Shown one piece after another: positions 19,296 through 28,389 of a stretch of DNA of 64,000 nucleotides. How positions within the stretch are numbered: the first letter of the stretch is position 1; the number at the start of each line of letters is the position of its first letter. This DNA comes from Vicinamibacterales bacterium (GTDB taxonomy: Bacteria > Acidobacteriota > Vicinamibacteria > Vicinamibacterales > JAKQTR01): positions 62,001 through 126,000 of the forward strand of contig JALOKU010000001.1 of NCBI GenBank assembly GCA_025456345.1, written 5' to 3'. The notes beneath the pieces were generated by a model that worked only from the letters and a program-made list of their open reading frames with translations, had not been told where the DNA came from and made no database searches. The position numbers and the translations under genes were made by a program.

Positions 19296-20807
19296 ATGCC
19301 TGCCGGCGCTCGCCCCCCTCTGGCGCTGCTCACGCTGCTTGTAGCCGTCGGCCTCGTCATGGCCGCCCAGGCTTTCACGCAGTCCGACACGCCGGATATC
19401 CAGCTCCAACTCGGGAAACTGCTTTACGCCGACGGGCGCTTCAGCGAAGCGCTCACGGCCTACGAACATGCGGTGGGTTCCCCGGATCCCCGCGTGCGCG
19501 TTCCGGCCCGCATCGGGCTGGTTCAGTCTGCGCTCCGCGTCGGGAGCTTCCAGAAAGCCAGAACCGCCGCCGAGGTGCTGCGCGACGAGCAGCCGTCGAA
19601 CGCCTTCGCCCTGGCCGTCTACGGCGACGCGATGTGGTCGGCGGGCCTGTTCGATGAAGCCGAGCGGGGCTACCAGGAGGCCCTCGCCCTCCAGCCCGAG
19701 GAGGCAAGAGGCCACAACGGCGCCTCCCGGGTCTTCTCCGCCCGGGGCCGCTACGACCAGGCGCTGGAGCACAGCCTGCAGGCCGTCAGGCTCGACCCGC
19801 GCGAGGCGGATTTTCACCACACGCTCGGCAACGTCTACGAGCGGCTCGGGCGCTACGACCATGGCGCCACGGCCCTGGCGAGCTTCATCAATCTGCTCCC
19901 GAAGGGCCTGAGCGACAGCCGCGCCGCCTGGGCGGCCTCCGAGCTCAAGTTCCTGACGTCGTTCGGCAACAAGATGCCGTACGAGTTCGCCTCGAACCCG
20001 GATCAGGTCTACACGCTGCCGTTCCGGCTGGAGAACGAGAAGATCATCATCCAGGGCCGCGTCAACGGCAGCCGGCCCACGGACTTCATCGTCGACACCG
20101 GCGCCGAGCTGTCGACGATTTCGCGCCAGGTGGGCGAACGGGAGAGCGTGACGCCGATCACGTACACGGTCAGCGCCGGCGTCGGCGAGGTCGGGTTGCG
20201 CGGGCTGCAGCTCGGGCGGATCGACAAGCTCGAGTTCGGCGCGCTGAAGGTGAAGCACGTCCCGTGCATCATCAAGAGCCCCGCGCTGCAGGACCTGCCG
20301 GTCCCCGAGGGCGAGAGCTTCTCGCCGCTCGCGATGGGCCTGTCGTTGACGGTCGACTACGCCCGCCGGGTGATGACGCTGGCGAAGCGCCTGCCCGAGG
20401 GCGGTCCCGCTGATGTGACGATGGAACTCTGGATGAACCGGCTGGCGACGGTGCGCGGGACGGTGGGCGACGGCCATCCCCGCAGCTTCGTCGTCGACAC
20501 CGGCGGCCAGGTCATCTCGATCAGCACGGACACGGCCCGGGCGTTGCCTCCGGGGGATCTGCGGAAGATCGCGCTGAAAGTCTACGGCGCATCCGGGTGG
20601 GATCGCGAGGCCTACCTGATGCCCGGCGTCGACCTCGCCTTCAGCGACATCCGGTTCCCCAAGATGTCGGTGGTCGTGCTGAACCTCAGGGCGCCCAGCG
20701 TCCTGCTCGGCTACGAGCTCGGCGGGATCGTCGGCCACCGGTTCCTGAGCCGCTACCACGTGACGTTCGACCTGAACCGCGCCGAGCTCCGCCTGAAAGA
20801 GTCCTGA
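19296..20807 (+). CDS. Secreted TPR protein with two retropepsin-like aspartyl protease domains
   Basis: Signal peptide; TPR-like repeats (LLYADGRFSEALTAYEHAV; GLFDEAERGYQEALALQPE); IVDTGAELSTIS and VVDTGGQVISIS; GGIVGHRFLSRYHVTFDLNRAELRL. Confidence 0.85.
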   Translation: MPAGARPPLALLTLLVAVGLVMAAQAFTQSDTPDIQLQLGKLLYADGRFSEALTAYEHAVGSPDPRVRVPARIGLVQSALRVGSFQKARTAAEVLRDEQPSNAFALAVYGDAMWSAGLFDEAERGYQEALALQPEEARGHNGASRVFSARGRYDQALEHSLQAVRLDPREADFHHTLGNVYERLGRYDHGATALASFINLLPKGLSDSRAAWAASELKFLTSFGNKMPYEFASNPDQVYTLPFRLENEKIIIQGRVNGSRPTDFIVDTGAELSTISRQVGERESVTPITYTVSAGVGEVGLRGLQLGRIDKLEFGALKVKHVPCIIKSPALQDLPVPEGESFSPLAMGLSLTVDYARRVMTLAKRLPEGGPADVTMELWMNRLATVRGTVGDGHPRSFVVDTGGQVISISTDTARALPPGDLRKIALKVYGASGWDREAYLMPGVDLAFSDIRFPKMSVVVLNLRAPSVLLGYELGGIVGHRFLSRYHVTFDLNRAELRLKES

Positions 20808-20817
20808 GTACGCGACA

Positions 20818-20847
20818 CGCCCCGGGGCGGGTCACCACCCCGGGGCG
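20818..20847. terminator. Bidirectional terminator-like hairpin between convergent genes
   Basis: cgccccgggg - cgggtcacca - ccccggggcg (10-bp perfect arms). Confidence 0.65.
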
Positions 20848-20879
20848 CTCATCTCAGCCCCGCCGTTCAGGACGGCGTA

Positions 20880-23800
20880 TCAGAAGTTGAATCCTATCCA
20901 GAACTGGAATCGGGCCTTGCGCCACGCCTCGGCGTTGAGCGTGCTCCCGAAGTAGGCGTCTTCCCAGGCCTGGTTGAACAGGGTCCTCCAGGTCCAGTCG
21001 AAGTGGATGGGGAACCCGAGTGCCATCGTCTCGACGCCGATCCCGTATGACGCGCGCCCGTCCACGAGGCGGAACCCGTTGATAGCGACCGGGTCGCCGT
21101 ACTGGTAGATGGGAAGGCCGGTCACCGGGTCGAACTCCACACCGACGATGGGCGTGACGATCTCGTTCGAATTGTTGGCGAACTTGTAGCCGGAATTGTC
21201 CCACCACGCGCCGCCGACGCCAAAGTACGCCACGCCGCGGACGCCGCCGAAGATGCCGATCGGCGTGGCCACCGCGTCCACCAGCGGGAAACGGAATTCG
21301 ACGTTGCCGTAGACGGAGTTCTGTCCGGTGAACTGGAGGTAGTCGTAGCCGCGGAGGTCGGAGTTGCCGCCGAAGTAGGTGAACGACGGCGTGGCGCCCC
21401 AGCTCCGGAACCCTCGGCCCCGGAGGGCGAGCAGGGCGGAGGAGCCGACCTTGAAGTACTTGCGGAGGTCGGCGTCGATGGTCTGCCACGAGAGCATGTT
21501 GCCGCCGAACCCCGGGGCAGCCTCGTACATCAGACGCATCGTGCTGCCCGAGAGCGGCCCGTACTCCCGGAAGATCGTCGTCTCCTGGACGAAGCTGACC
21601 GACAACGGCACGTACCACCCGTTGCGATACAGCGTGTTGCCGTAGGCGGCCTGCTGGTAGTCGTTCGCGACCTGTTCGAGGGCCGGGTCGTTGTACTGCT
21701 CGCGGATATAGCCGAACCCGCCCGAGACCTCGACGCGGCGGTAGCGATCCAGCGGGTAGATCGCAAAGGCCGAGGCCCCGCGGTTGCTGCGGGTGGAGGT
21801 GGCGAGGTCGCGATCGATGTAGGGCGAGTAGATCGGGTCGTAGTAGGTCGTGCCGTACCCGTAGTAGAACTCGTCCTGCCAGTAGGCCTGGAGCGCGTAG
21901 TTCAGTCGGTGCTCCAGGTTGATCATCGACACGCCGTAGGCGCGGTACTGCGACATCGAGCCGAAGTACGCGTCGATGCGCCGATCGCCAAGCACGTCGG
22001 CGAAGGACACGGAGGTGCTGCCGAAGAAATTGCCTCCGCTGGTCACGCCCACGTTCAGCGGCGGACGGCCCTCGAGGAACATCCTGTCCCACGAGCCCTT
22101 CTTCACCTTGTTGTCGGAGATGAGCGTGTGGTTCAGTGGCGCCTGGAAGTCGATGACGGGGCCGGGGGCGCCGAAGTCGGCCGACGCCGCCGTGACGAGC
22201 GTGTCCTTCTTCTCCACCGCGTGGAGCTCGTAGTCGCCTTTGTAGTAGGTGATGAAGGCGATCTTCGTCGACGCGTCGTCCCGCAGGACGACCGGCGAGA
22301 AATTGCCGCCGACGGCGTCGGTGTACTGCTTCAGTTCGCCGGTCTTGAGACCAAGCGTCCAGATGTTGAAGATCGCGCCGTTGCGCGCGACTTCGGGCTC
22401 CACCGCCTTGTTGGGGTCCGAGGCGGTGGACGAGAAAATAATCGTGTCGGCGTCGATGAACCGCGCCGCCGCGTCGTCGTGCGTGCCGAAGGTCAGCTGC
22501 GTCTTCTTCCCGCTGGCCAGGTCGATCCTGAACAGCTTCTCGTTGCCGCTGATCCGCGCCAGGTACACCACCGACGCGCCGTCCGGCGAGAACGCCGGCG
22601 CGTAGTTGGCAATCTCGTCCTTGGTGAGGTTGGTCACCGCCTCGGTGGCCATGTCCACCGTGAAGATGTCCGCCCAGCCGTTCTGCATGGCCGAGAAGGC
22701 CAGCGACTTCCCGTCCGGGGAGAACGCGGGCGACTCGGGCCCGTCGACCGTCTTCAGATCGATGCGCTTCTCGATCTTCTTGTTCAGGACGTTCTGGATG
22801 ACGATCGCCTTGCCCTTTTCGCGCCTGACGACATAGGCCAGGCGGTCGCCGGCGGGCGACCAGGCCAGCCAGGGGACGGTGATCCACCGGCTGCCGGGCG
22901 TCACGATGTAGTCGAAGCCCATCCCCTGGTCGAAGCCCGGTGTGAGGTTGCGGATGACCTTGCCGTCCTTCGCGGAGATCAGGACGATGTCGATCTCCCG
23001 GTCGCGCCGGTTGATCGTCACGACGGCGAGCAGGTCGCCCGATGGCGACGGCTCGATCATGATGGCGCCGTCGTAGCGCGTCTTCTCCGGCGACGGCGCG
23101 ATGTTGCGGCCGTAGTCGGACGGCGTCTCCTTGTCGCGGAAGGGCTTGAAGCGGGCCTTGAGGTACCGATCGAACTGCTGGTCGAACTCCTCGCCCGACA
23201 GCTGGAACGCCTCGAGGTAGGCGCTCTCGGTGCCGCCCACGATCCCCTTGCGCAACGAGAAGAGGAACTGCCGCATGCCTTCCTTGCCCCACTTCGATTC
23301 GATGAACTCGAACGCGGCGTGGCCGAGGTTGTACACGAGCCGCGGGTTCGACGACTGCCCGTAGCCCTCCATGCGGCTCATCTTCGGGACCATGTCCGTG
23401 ATCGCGGCGTCGCGGACCGTCATCAGGTCCACCGGCCGCCAAATGCCGGTCATGTAGTCCGACAGGCCTTCCGCCACCCACAGCGGCACGGTCTCGCGGA
23501 GGAGCGACTGCGGCACGATGTCGAATTCGAAGATGTGCGTCAGCTCGTGCACGATGAGACGGTAGAGCAGGTCCGGCGGATCGTCGAGCGGGAGCAGCAT
23601 CCGGTCGCGGTACGGCTCGGCGAAGGCGCCGACCCCTTCCTGGACCGCGCCCGGGATCACGTTCTGCTGTTCGAATTCGCTGTGCGTCTTGAAGAGAATG
23701 AGGGGCACCTTGAACGCCAGGTCATGCTTCAGCTCGGCGCTGATCTGCTGGTAGGCGCTCTCCGCGTAGCCCGCCACCCGCTCGAGGTGCTGCTCGATCG

Positions 23801-23996
23801 AGGGGTAGTAGTAAATCTCGAAATGCTCGGTCTTGTAGATCTGCCAGTCGAACCGGTCGTACCGCACCAGGTTCTTGCCGTAATACGGCATGTACGGCGT
23901 CTGAGCCATCGCGTCGGCGGCCGCGCCGAGAACGGTCGCGGCGGCGAGAACAGCGAGACACAGCGCCATGCCCTTGCTCGTTGGGCGCTTGCGCAT
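20880..23996 (-). CDS. Outer-membrane protein: peptidase MA-like HExxH domain + TolB/PD40-like beta-propeller + Omp85-like C-terminal beta-barrel
   Basis: Signal peptide; HELTH...LWVAEGLSDYM; repeated SPDGKSLAFSA / SPDGASVVYLA / SPAGDRLAYVV; LRGYDYLQFTGQNSVYGNVEFRFPL; terminal Phe. Confidence 0.82.
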   Translation of the reverse strand: MRKRPTSKGMALCLAVLAAATVLGAAADAMAQTPYMPYYGKNLVRYDRFDWQIYKTEHFEIYYYPSIEQHLERVAGYAESAYQQISAELKHDLAFKVPLILFKTHSEFEQQNVIPGAVQEGVGAFAEPYRDRMLLPLDDPPDLLYRLIVHELTHIFEFDIVPQSLLRETVPLWVAEGLSDYMTGIWRPVDLMTVRDAAITDMVPKMSRMEGYGQSSNPRLVYNLGHAAFEFIESKWGKEGMRQFLFSLRKGIVGGTESAYLEAFQLSGEEFDQQFDRYLKARFKPFRDKETPSDYGRNIAPSPEKTRYDGAIMIEPSPSGDLLAVVTINRRDREIDIVLISAKDGKVIRNLTPGFDQGMGFDYIVTPGSRWITVPWLAWSPAGDRLAYVVRREKGKAIVIQNVLNKKIEKRIDLKTVDGPESPAFSPDGKSLAFSAMQNGWADIFTVDMATEAVTNLTKDEIANYAPAFSPDGASVVYLARISGNEKLFRIDLASGKKTQLTFGTHDDAAARFIDADTIIFSSTASDPNKAVEPEVARNGAIFNIWTLGLKTGELKQYTDAVGGNFSPVVLRDDASTKIAFITYYKGDYELHAVEKKDTLVTAASADFGAPGPVIDFQAPLNHTLISDNKVKKGSWDRMFLEGRPPLNVGVTSGGNFFGSTSVSFADVLGDRRIDAYFGSMSQYRAYGVSMINLEHRLNYALQAYWQDEFYYGYGTTYYDPIYSPYIDRDLATSTRSNRGASAFAIYPLDRYRRVEVSGGFGYIREQYNDPALEQVANDYQQAAYGNTLYRNGWYVPLSVSFVQETTIFREYGPLSGSTMRLMYEAAPGFGGNMLSWQTIDADLRKYFKVGSSALLALRGRGFRSWGATPSFTYFGGNSDLRGYDYLQFTGQNSVYGNVEFRFPLVDAVATPIGIFGGVRGVAYFGVGGAWWDNSGYKFANNSNEIVTPIVGVEFDPVTGLPIYQYGDPVAINGFRLVDGRASYGIGVETMALGFPIHFDWTWRTLFNQAWEDAYFGSTLNAEAWRKARFQFWIGFNF

Positions 23997-24208
23997 ACCA
24001 CCACCTCGCGGACTTCGGCAGGGGCGAACTGACATCACTCCCCATGTTAGCGTCAGTAGGACGCGGCTGCAACGTCCGTGGTCCCGGCGTCCCGGCGAAT
24101 CTCCGTTTGGCCTATACTGAGGGGAATATTCCGAGGCGTCCGGGGGTTCTCCCTGTAGGCGCCGAGAAAGCCACGGTGCCTCGTCAACGCCAGTCGCCAG
24201 ACGCCGCC

Positions 24209-24775
24209 ATGGACCCCGCCGCGTTCGAGCAGGACGCGCTCGCGCTCGTGGACCGCCTGTTCGCGGCGGCCCTGCGGCTGACGAGGAACGAGGCCGACGC
24301 CCAGGACCTGGTTCAGGACACGTATCTGAGGGCGTTCCGGTCGTCCGGGCAGTTCGAGGCCGGCACCAACCTCCGAGGCTGGATGTTCACCATCCTCCAC
24401 AACACGTTCCTGAACCAGCGGCGGGACCGGGGACGCAGCCCGATCGACGCGGACAGCGAAGCCGTCGAACAGGCGCCGGACGACCGCCAGGCCGCGGCGA
24501 ACCCGGAGGAGCTGCTGCTGCGGGAGACCATGGACGCCGATTTGCAGGCGGCGCTGAACGGCCTGCCGGAGGCGTACCGGGAGGCCGTCTGGCTCAGGGA
24601 TGTCGAGCAGTTCAGCTACGAGGAGATCGCCGGTATCGCCGGTGTGCCCATCGGGACGGTGATGTCCAGGATCTCCAGGGGGCGCCGGGCGTTGTATGAC
24701 GATCTCGTGACCCGCTCCGGCGACTACGCCAGGCGGGCTGGCGCCGGGGACGAAAGCCGGGCGAGGCGCGTCTAA
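24209..24775 (+). CDS. ECF (RpoE-like) RNA polymerase sigma factor
   Basis: AAALRLTRNEADAQDLVQDTYLRAFRS...NLRGWMFTILHNTFLNQRRD...LPEAYREAVWLRDVEQFSYEEIAGIAGVPIGTVMSRISRGRRAL. Confidence 0.93.
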   Translation: MDPAAFEQDALALVDRLFAAALRLTRNEADAQDLVQDTYLRAFRSSGQFEAGTNLRGWMFTILHNTFLNQRRDRGRSPIDADSEAVEQAPDDRQAAANPEELLLRETMDADLQAALNGLPEAYREAVWLRDVEQFSYEEIAGIAGVPIGTVMSRISRGRRALYDDLVTRSGDYARRAGAGDESRARRV

Positions 24776-24793
24776 CCAGGTGAGGTTCGAGGC

Positions 24794-25555
24794 ATGGATT
24801 CGTGCAGGGACATCGACGCGCTGATGACGCCGGTGGCGGACAACGAGGCTGCCGCCGCTGACCGTGCGCGCGTCGAAGGCCACCTGCGAGAGTGCGCGTC
24901 CTGCCACCGGCAGATGCACGCCGAGCGTGAGGCCAGGCAACTGGTGCTCGAACGCGCGGCCACGCTGGTGGGCCACGCGCCGCTCGGCCTCCGCGCCCGC
25001 TGCGCCGCCACGCGCGCCCAGGCGGCCCCGGCCGCGCGTCCTCGGCTGCCCCTGCTGAGCCGGGCGGGGTGGCCGATGGCCCTCGCGGCGACGCTCGTCC
25101 TCGCCGTCGCCGGCGCGGCCTTTTACAGCCTGGTTATCAACCCGTCGAAGGCCGTCGCCGCTCAGCTGACCCTCGATCACCTGAAGTGCTTCAGCCTCTT
25201 CGAGGAGCCCGCGGGCCTCTCTCCCGCCGAGGTGCAGGCGGCGCTCAAGGCCCGCCACGGCATCGACATCGTGCTGCCAGCCGGGCCGGAGGCGTCCGGC
25301 CTCACGCTGGTTGGCGGACGGCGCTGCCTCTATCTCGATGGCTCGGTCGCGCATCTCCTCTATCGGAAGGGCGCGACACGGGTCTCGCTGTTTGTGCTTC
25401 CCACCGGGGCGAAGCTGAGTCAGACTGACGTGGATGTGCTGGGCCATTCGGCGGTGGCCTTCACGAGGGGCGGCCGCACGTGGGTGGTGCTGGCCCGGGC
25501 ACCCCACGCGGAGATGAAGGCGATGGCCTCGGCGTTCGGCGCGGTCGCCAACTGA
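24794..25555 (+). CDS. Anti-sigma factor with zinc-finger (ZAS-type HX3CX2C) and one TM helix
   Basis: VEGHLRECASCHRQMHAE; TM PMALAATLVLAVAGAAFYSLVI; downstream of ECF sigma. Confidence 0.82.
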   Translation: MDSCRDIDALMTPVADNEAAAADRARVEGHLRECASCHRQMHAEREARQLVLERAATLVGHAPLGLRARCAATRAQAAPAARPRLPLLSRAGWPMALAATLVLAVAGAAFYSLVINPSKAVAAQLTLDHLKCFSLFEEPAGLSPAEVQAALKARHGIDIVLPAGPEASGLTLVGGRRCLYLDGSVAHLLYRKGATRVSLFVLPTGAKLSQTDVDVLGHSAVAFTRGGRTWVVLARAPHAEMKAMASAFGAVAN

Positions 25556-25611
25556 CCCCGGAGCTCACGTCGATTGAGCGCGTTCGCTCCGGGCGCAACA
25601 AGGGAATCGCA

Positions 25612-26148
25612 ATGAGCAAGCGCTGGATCGTGGCGGCCGCGGCAGCGGCTGGCCTGGCCGCAGTGGCTATCAGCGGCGTCGGAGGCCAGACGAGGCCGGC
25701 AGCGGGTGCGGCCGTCGCGTGCGACCCCGACGCCAGGCCCGCCAACCTGAACTTCACGCTCAAGGACGTCAGCGGCAAGGACGTCAAGCTCGCGTCCTTC
25801 AAGGGCAAGGTGATCCTCCTGAACTTCTGGGCCACCTGGTGCGGACCGTGCAAGATCGAAATCCCCTGGTTCAACGAGTTCCAGCTGAAGTACAAGGACA
25901 GGGGCTTCGTGGTGCTCGGCATCTCGGCCGACGACACCGTCGAGCAACTGAAGCCGTTCGTGGCGGAGCAGAAGATGGGCTACCCGGTGCTCGTCGGCCT
26001 GGGGCGCGATGACGTGCAGGACGCGCTCGGCCCCGTCTACGGCCTCCCCACCACGCTGCTCATCAGCCGCGACGGCAAGATCTGCCAGACGCACGTCGGC
26101 CTGGCGAAGCGGGCCGCTTTCGAGAAGGGGATCCTCGGACTCCTGTAG
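25612..26148 (+). CDS. TlpA-like thioredoxin-fold redoxin
   Basis: FKGKVILLNFWATWCGPCKIEIPWFNEFQ; signal peptide. Confidence 0.92.
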   Translation: MSKRWIVAAAAAAGLAAVAISGVGGQTRPAAGAAVACDPDARPANLNFTLKDVSGKDVKLASFKGKVILLNFWATWCGPCKIEIPWFNEFQLKYKDRGFVVLGISADDTVEQLKPFVAEQKMGYPVLVGLGRDDVQDALGPVYGLPTTLLISRDGKICQTHVGLAKRAAFEKGILGLL

Positions 26149-26160
26149 TATGATCGGCTG

Positions 26161-26388
26161 GTGGCGTTGAAAGGCTTCGTACACGGACGTCTGGCCTGCG
26201 GGTGCCGCCTGAGCTTCAGGGAAGGCGTCGAGGGCAGTCCCGTCACGGTCATGCTCGATCTGAAGTCGCCGTCCTGCGCGGTGTCGGGGCATATGAGCGG
26301 GTTGCCCCTCTACGACTACCGCGAGGCCATCCGGATGCCGACGCGCCTGCTGCCGCCGAAGGAAGAAGGGTACGAGGAAGAAGGGTGA
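26161..26388 (+). CDS. Small hypothetical protein (GTG start)
   Basis: 75-aa ORF with TATGAT 6 nt upstream of the GTG; no family recognised. Confidence 0.45.
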   Translation: MALKGFVHGRLACGCRLSFREGVEGSPVTVMLDLKSPSCAVSGHMSGLPLYDYREAIRMPTRLLPPKEEGYEEEG

Positions 26389-26414
26389 GGCCAGGCCGGC
26401 GCGGCCGGACCTCT

Positions 26415-26615
26415 TCAGGATAGCGGGCCACCGGTTTCCCGGTGGCCCTTTTGCTTTTCAGCGGCGGGCTTCGTGCGCCCGGCGTCCTGCAACGCCCGGC
26501 GCAGCAGGAACTCGATCTGCGCGTTCAGGCTGCGCAGCTCGTCGTTGGCCCACCGCTGCAGCGCCTCGTGCAGATCGGGGTCCACCCGGAGGAGGAAGGG
26601 TTTTCGTTCGGCCAC
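26415..26615 (-). CDS. Ribbon-helix-helix (Arc-like) DNA-binding protein
   Basis: [43 protein letters not shown]. Confidence 0.8.
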   Translation of the reverse strand: MAERKPFLLRVDPDLHEALQRWANDELRSLNAQIEFLLRRALQDAGRTKPAAEKQKGHRETGGPLS

Positions 26616-26622
26616 GTCCGAC

Positions 26623-27495
26623 CTACTGGTACAACGAGCCCGTGTTGACCACTGGCTGGGCGGCCCGTTCGCCGCACAACACCACCAGCAGGTTGCTCAC
26701 CATCGCCGCCTTCCGTTCCTCGTCGAGGTGGACGATGCCTTTCTGGTTCAGCCGCTCGAGCGCCATCTCGACCATGCCGACGGCGCCCTCGACAATGCGG
26801 GTGCGTGCCGCGATGATGGCCGACGCCTGCTGGCGCTGGAGCATCACGGCGGCGATTTCGGGCGCGTACGCCAGGTGGCTGATGCGCGCCTCAATCGTCT
26901 CGACGCCGGCTTTCGCCAGACGGTCCTGGATCTCGGCCTTCAGGTGCGCGGCGACCTCGGCGGTGTTGCCTCGCAACGACATCTGGTTTTCCACGTGCGC
27001 GTCATAGGCGTAGCTGGTCGACAGGTTGCGCAGCGCGGCCTCGCTCTGCACGTGGACGTAGTTGTTGTAGTCGTCGACCTCGAAGCAGGCCTCGGCGGTT
27101 TCCACGACCTTCCAGACGACGACGGCCGCGATTTCAATCGGGTTGGCCTCGCGGTCGTTCACCTTCAGCCGCGAGGTTTCGAAGTTCCGGATGCGCTGCG
27201 AAATGCGGCGCTTGCTGTAGAACGGGTTGGCCCAGCGCAGGCCAGAGGCTTTGACGGTGCCCACGTACTTGCCGAAAATCTGCAGGACCTTCGCTTCGTT
27301 CGGGTTCACGAGGAAGAACCCCGCCCAGCCGAAGACATCGAGGGCGAAGACCAGGACCCAGAAGATGATCATCGGGGCGTCCTGGGGCGGCCTGACCGCC
27401 GAGATGAAGCCGAGGACGGCGACAACTCCCAGCGCAAGGAGCACGGGCAGCATCACCCAGCCGGACAGCGCGCGTTTCTCGAGTTCTCGGACCAT
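26623..27495 (-). CDS. SPFH/Band 7 (stomatin/prohibitin) family membrane protein
   Basis: [72 protein letters not shown]. Confidence 0.92.
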   Translation of the reverse strand: MVRELEKRALSGWVMLPVLLALGVVAVLGFISAVRPPQDAPMIIFWVLVFALDVFGWAGFFLVNPNEAKVLQIFGKYVGTVKASGLRWANPFYSKRRISQRIRNFETSRLKVNDREANPIEIAAVVVWKVVETAEACFEVDDYNNYVHVQSEAALRNLSTSYAYDAHVENQMSLRGNTAEVAAHLKAEIQDRLAKAGVETIEARISHLAYAPEIAAVMLQRQQASAIIAARTRIVEGAVGMVEMALERLNQKGIVHLDEERKAAMVSNLLVVLCGERAAQPVVNTGSLYQ

Positions 27496-27678
27496 GTGGA
27501 CCCTCCTTCTATGCTTTCGAAATGATATCACTATGAAATCTTCTCGTCAAGACCCCAGTCTCGGGACCAGGTCCGCGACGCAGAAAGGACGGCCGCTCAT
27601 GGGGGCGGCAGGGGCCGTCGTCGGAGCGAGGACGACCGTGGCCCGGCCGGAGAGGGCGACAGCGGGTATGATGAGGGC

Positions 27679-28050
27679 GTGCGAGGGGCATGGCGTCGCG
27701 GGGGAGCGGCCGTTGGCTGCGTGGTGGCGCTGGCGGCCGGGCTGGCTGGCCCGGCCTGCCGGAGGATACCGCCGGAGCCGATCACCTTCACGGATCGGGC
27801 CGTCGTCGTGGAGAACCTCACGACCGACGAGTGGCAGAACGTGGAGGTCTGGCTGAACGACCACTACCGGGTGACGAAGTCACGCATGCCTCCGGGCGAA
27901 CGGTTCAGCATCCCGTTCTCGGCGTTCGTGGCGGGGTTCGGGCAGCGCTTCGACGCCGCCAGGCAGCCGATCCGCGGCATCGAGGTGGCCGCCGCGGCAC
28001 CAGGAGGGCGCGCCGTCAAACTCGTGTGGGGCACGGGGCGGCGGCGGTAG
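27679..28050 (+). CDS. Hypothetical secreted/lipoprotein-like protein (GTG start)
   Basis: Hydrophobic N-terminus with Cys; TATGAT 6 nt upstream. Confidence 0.5.
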   Translation: MRGAWRRGGAAVGCVVALAAGLAGPACRRIPPEPITFTDRAVVVENLTTDEWQNVEVWLNDHYRVTKSRMPPGERFSIPFSAFVAGFGQRFDAARQPIRGIEVAAAAPGGRAVKLVWGTGRRR

Positions 28051-28084
28051 AGTCGGGCACACGCGCGGAGCGAGGAGGACCATC

Positions 28085-28387
28085 GTGGCGAGACTGAAAT
28101 CCGAGATCGAGCTCATCTGCCCGTGCTGCGGCGCCACATTGGTCGTCGACAAGAACCTCGGCCGCGTCGTCTCGCACCAGGAACCGGTGCGCGAAGATCG
28201 GCCCGACCTCGATCACGCCGCGCAGCTGGTCGACCAGGAGCGCCAGCGGCGAGAGGCGGTCTTCCAGCAGTCGGTGGAGTCGGAGAAGACGCGCGGCGAT
28301 GCGCTGTCGCGCCGTTTCGAGGAAGCGCTCCGGCAGGCGCGCCAGGAGCCGGTCACCAAGCCGACGCGCGACTTCGACCTCGACTGA
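28085..28387 (+). CDS. Small zinc-ribbon-like protein
   Basis: IELICPCCGATLVVDKNLGRVVSHQEP. Confidence 0.6.
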   Translation: MARLKSEIELICPCCGATLVVDKNLGRVVSHQEPVREDRPDLDHAAQLVDQERQRREAVFQQSVESEKTRGDALSRRFEEALRQARQEPVTKPTRDFDLD

Positions 28388-28389
28388 CC

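Noticed and set aside
20854-23481. 875-aa minus-strand ORF in another frame of the OMP gene
   Set aside because: Frame-shifted shadow ORF rich in Arg/Pro/Gly; the coding frame is 20880..23996
21909-24032. 707-aa + strand ORF antisense to the OMP gene
   Set aside because: Antisense shadow ORF caused by GC-rich codon third positions; no motifs
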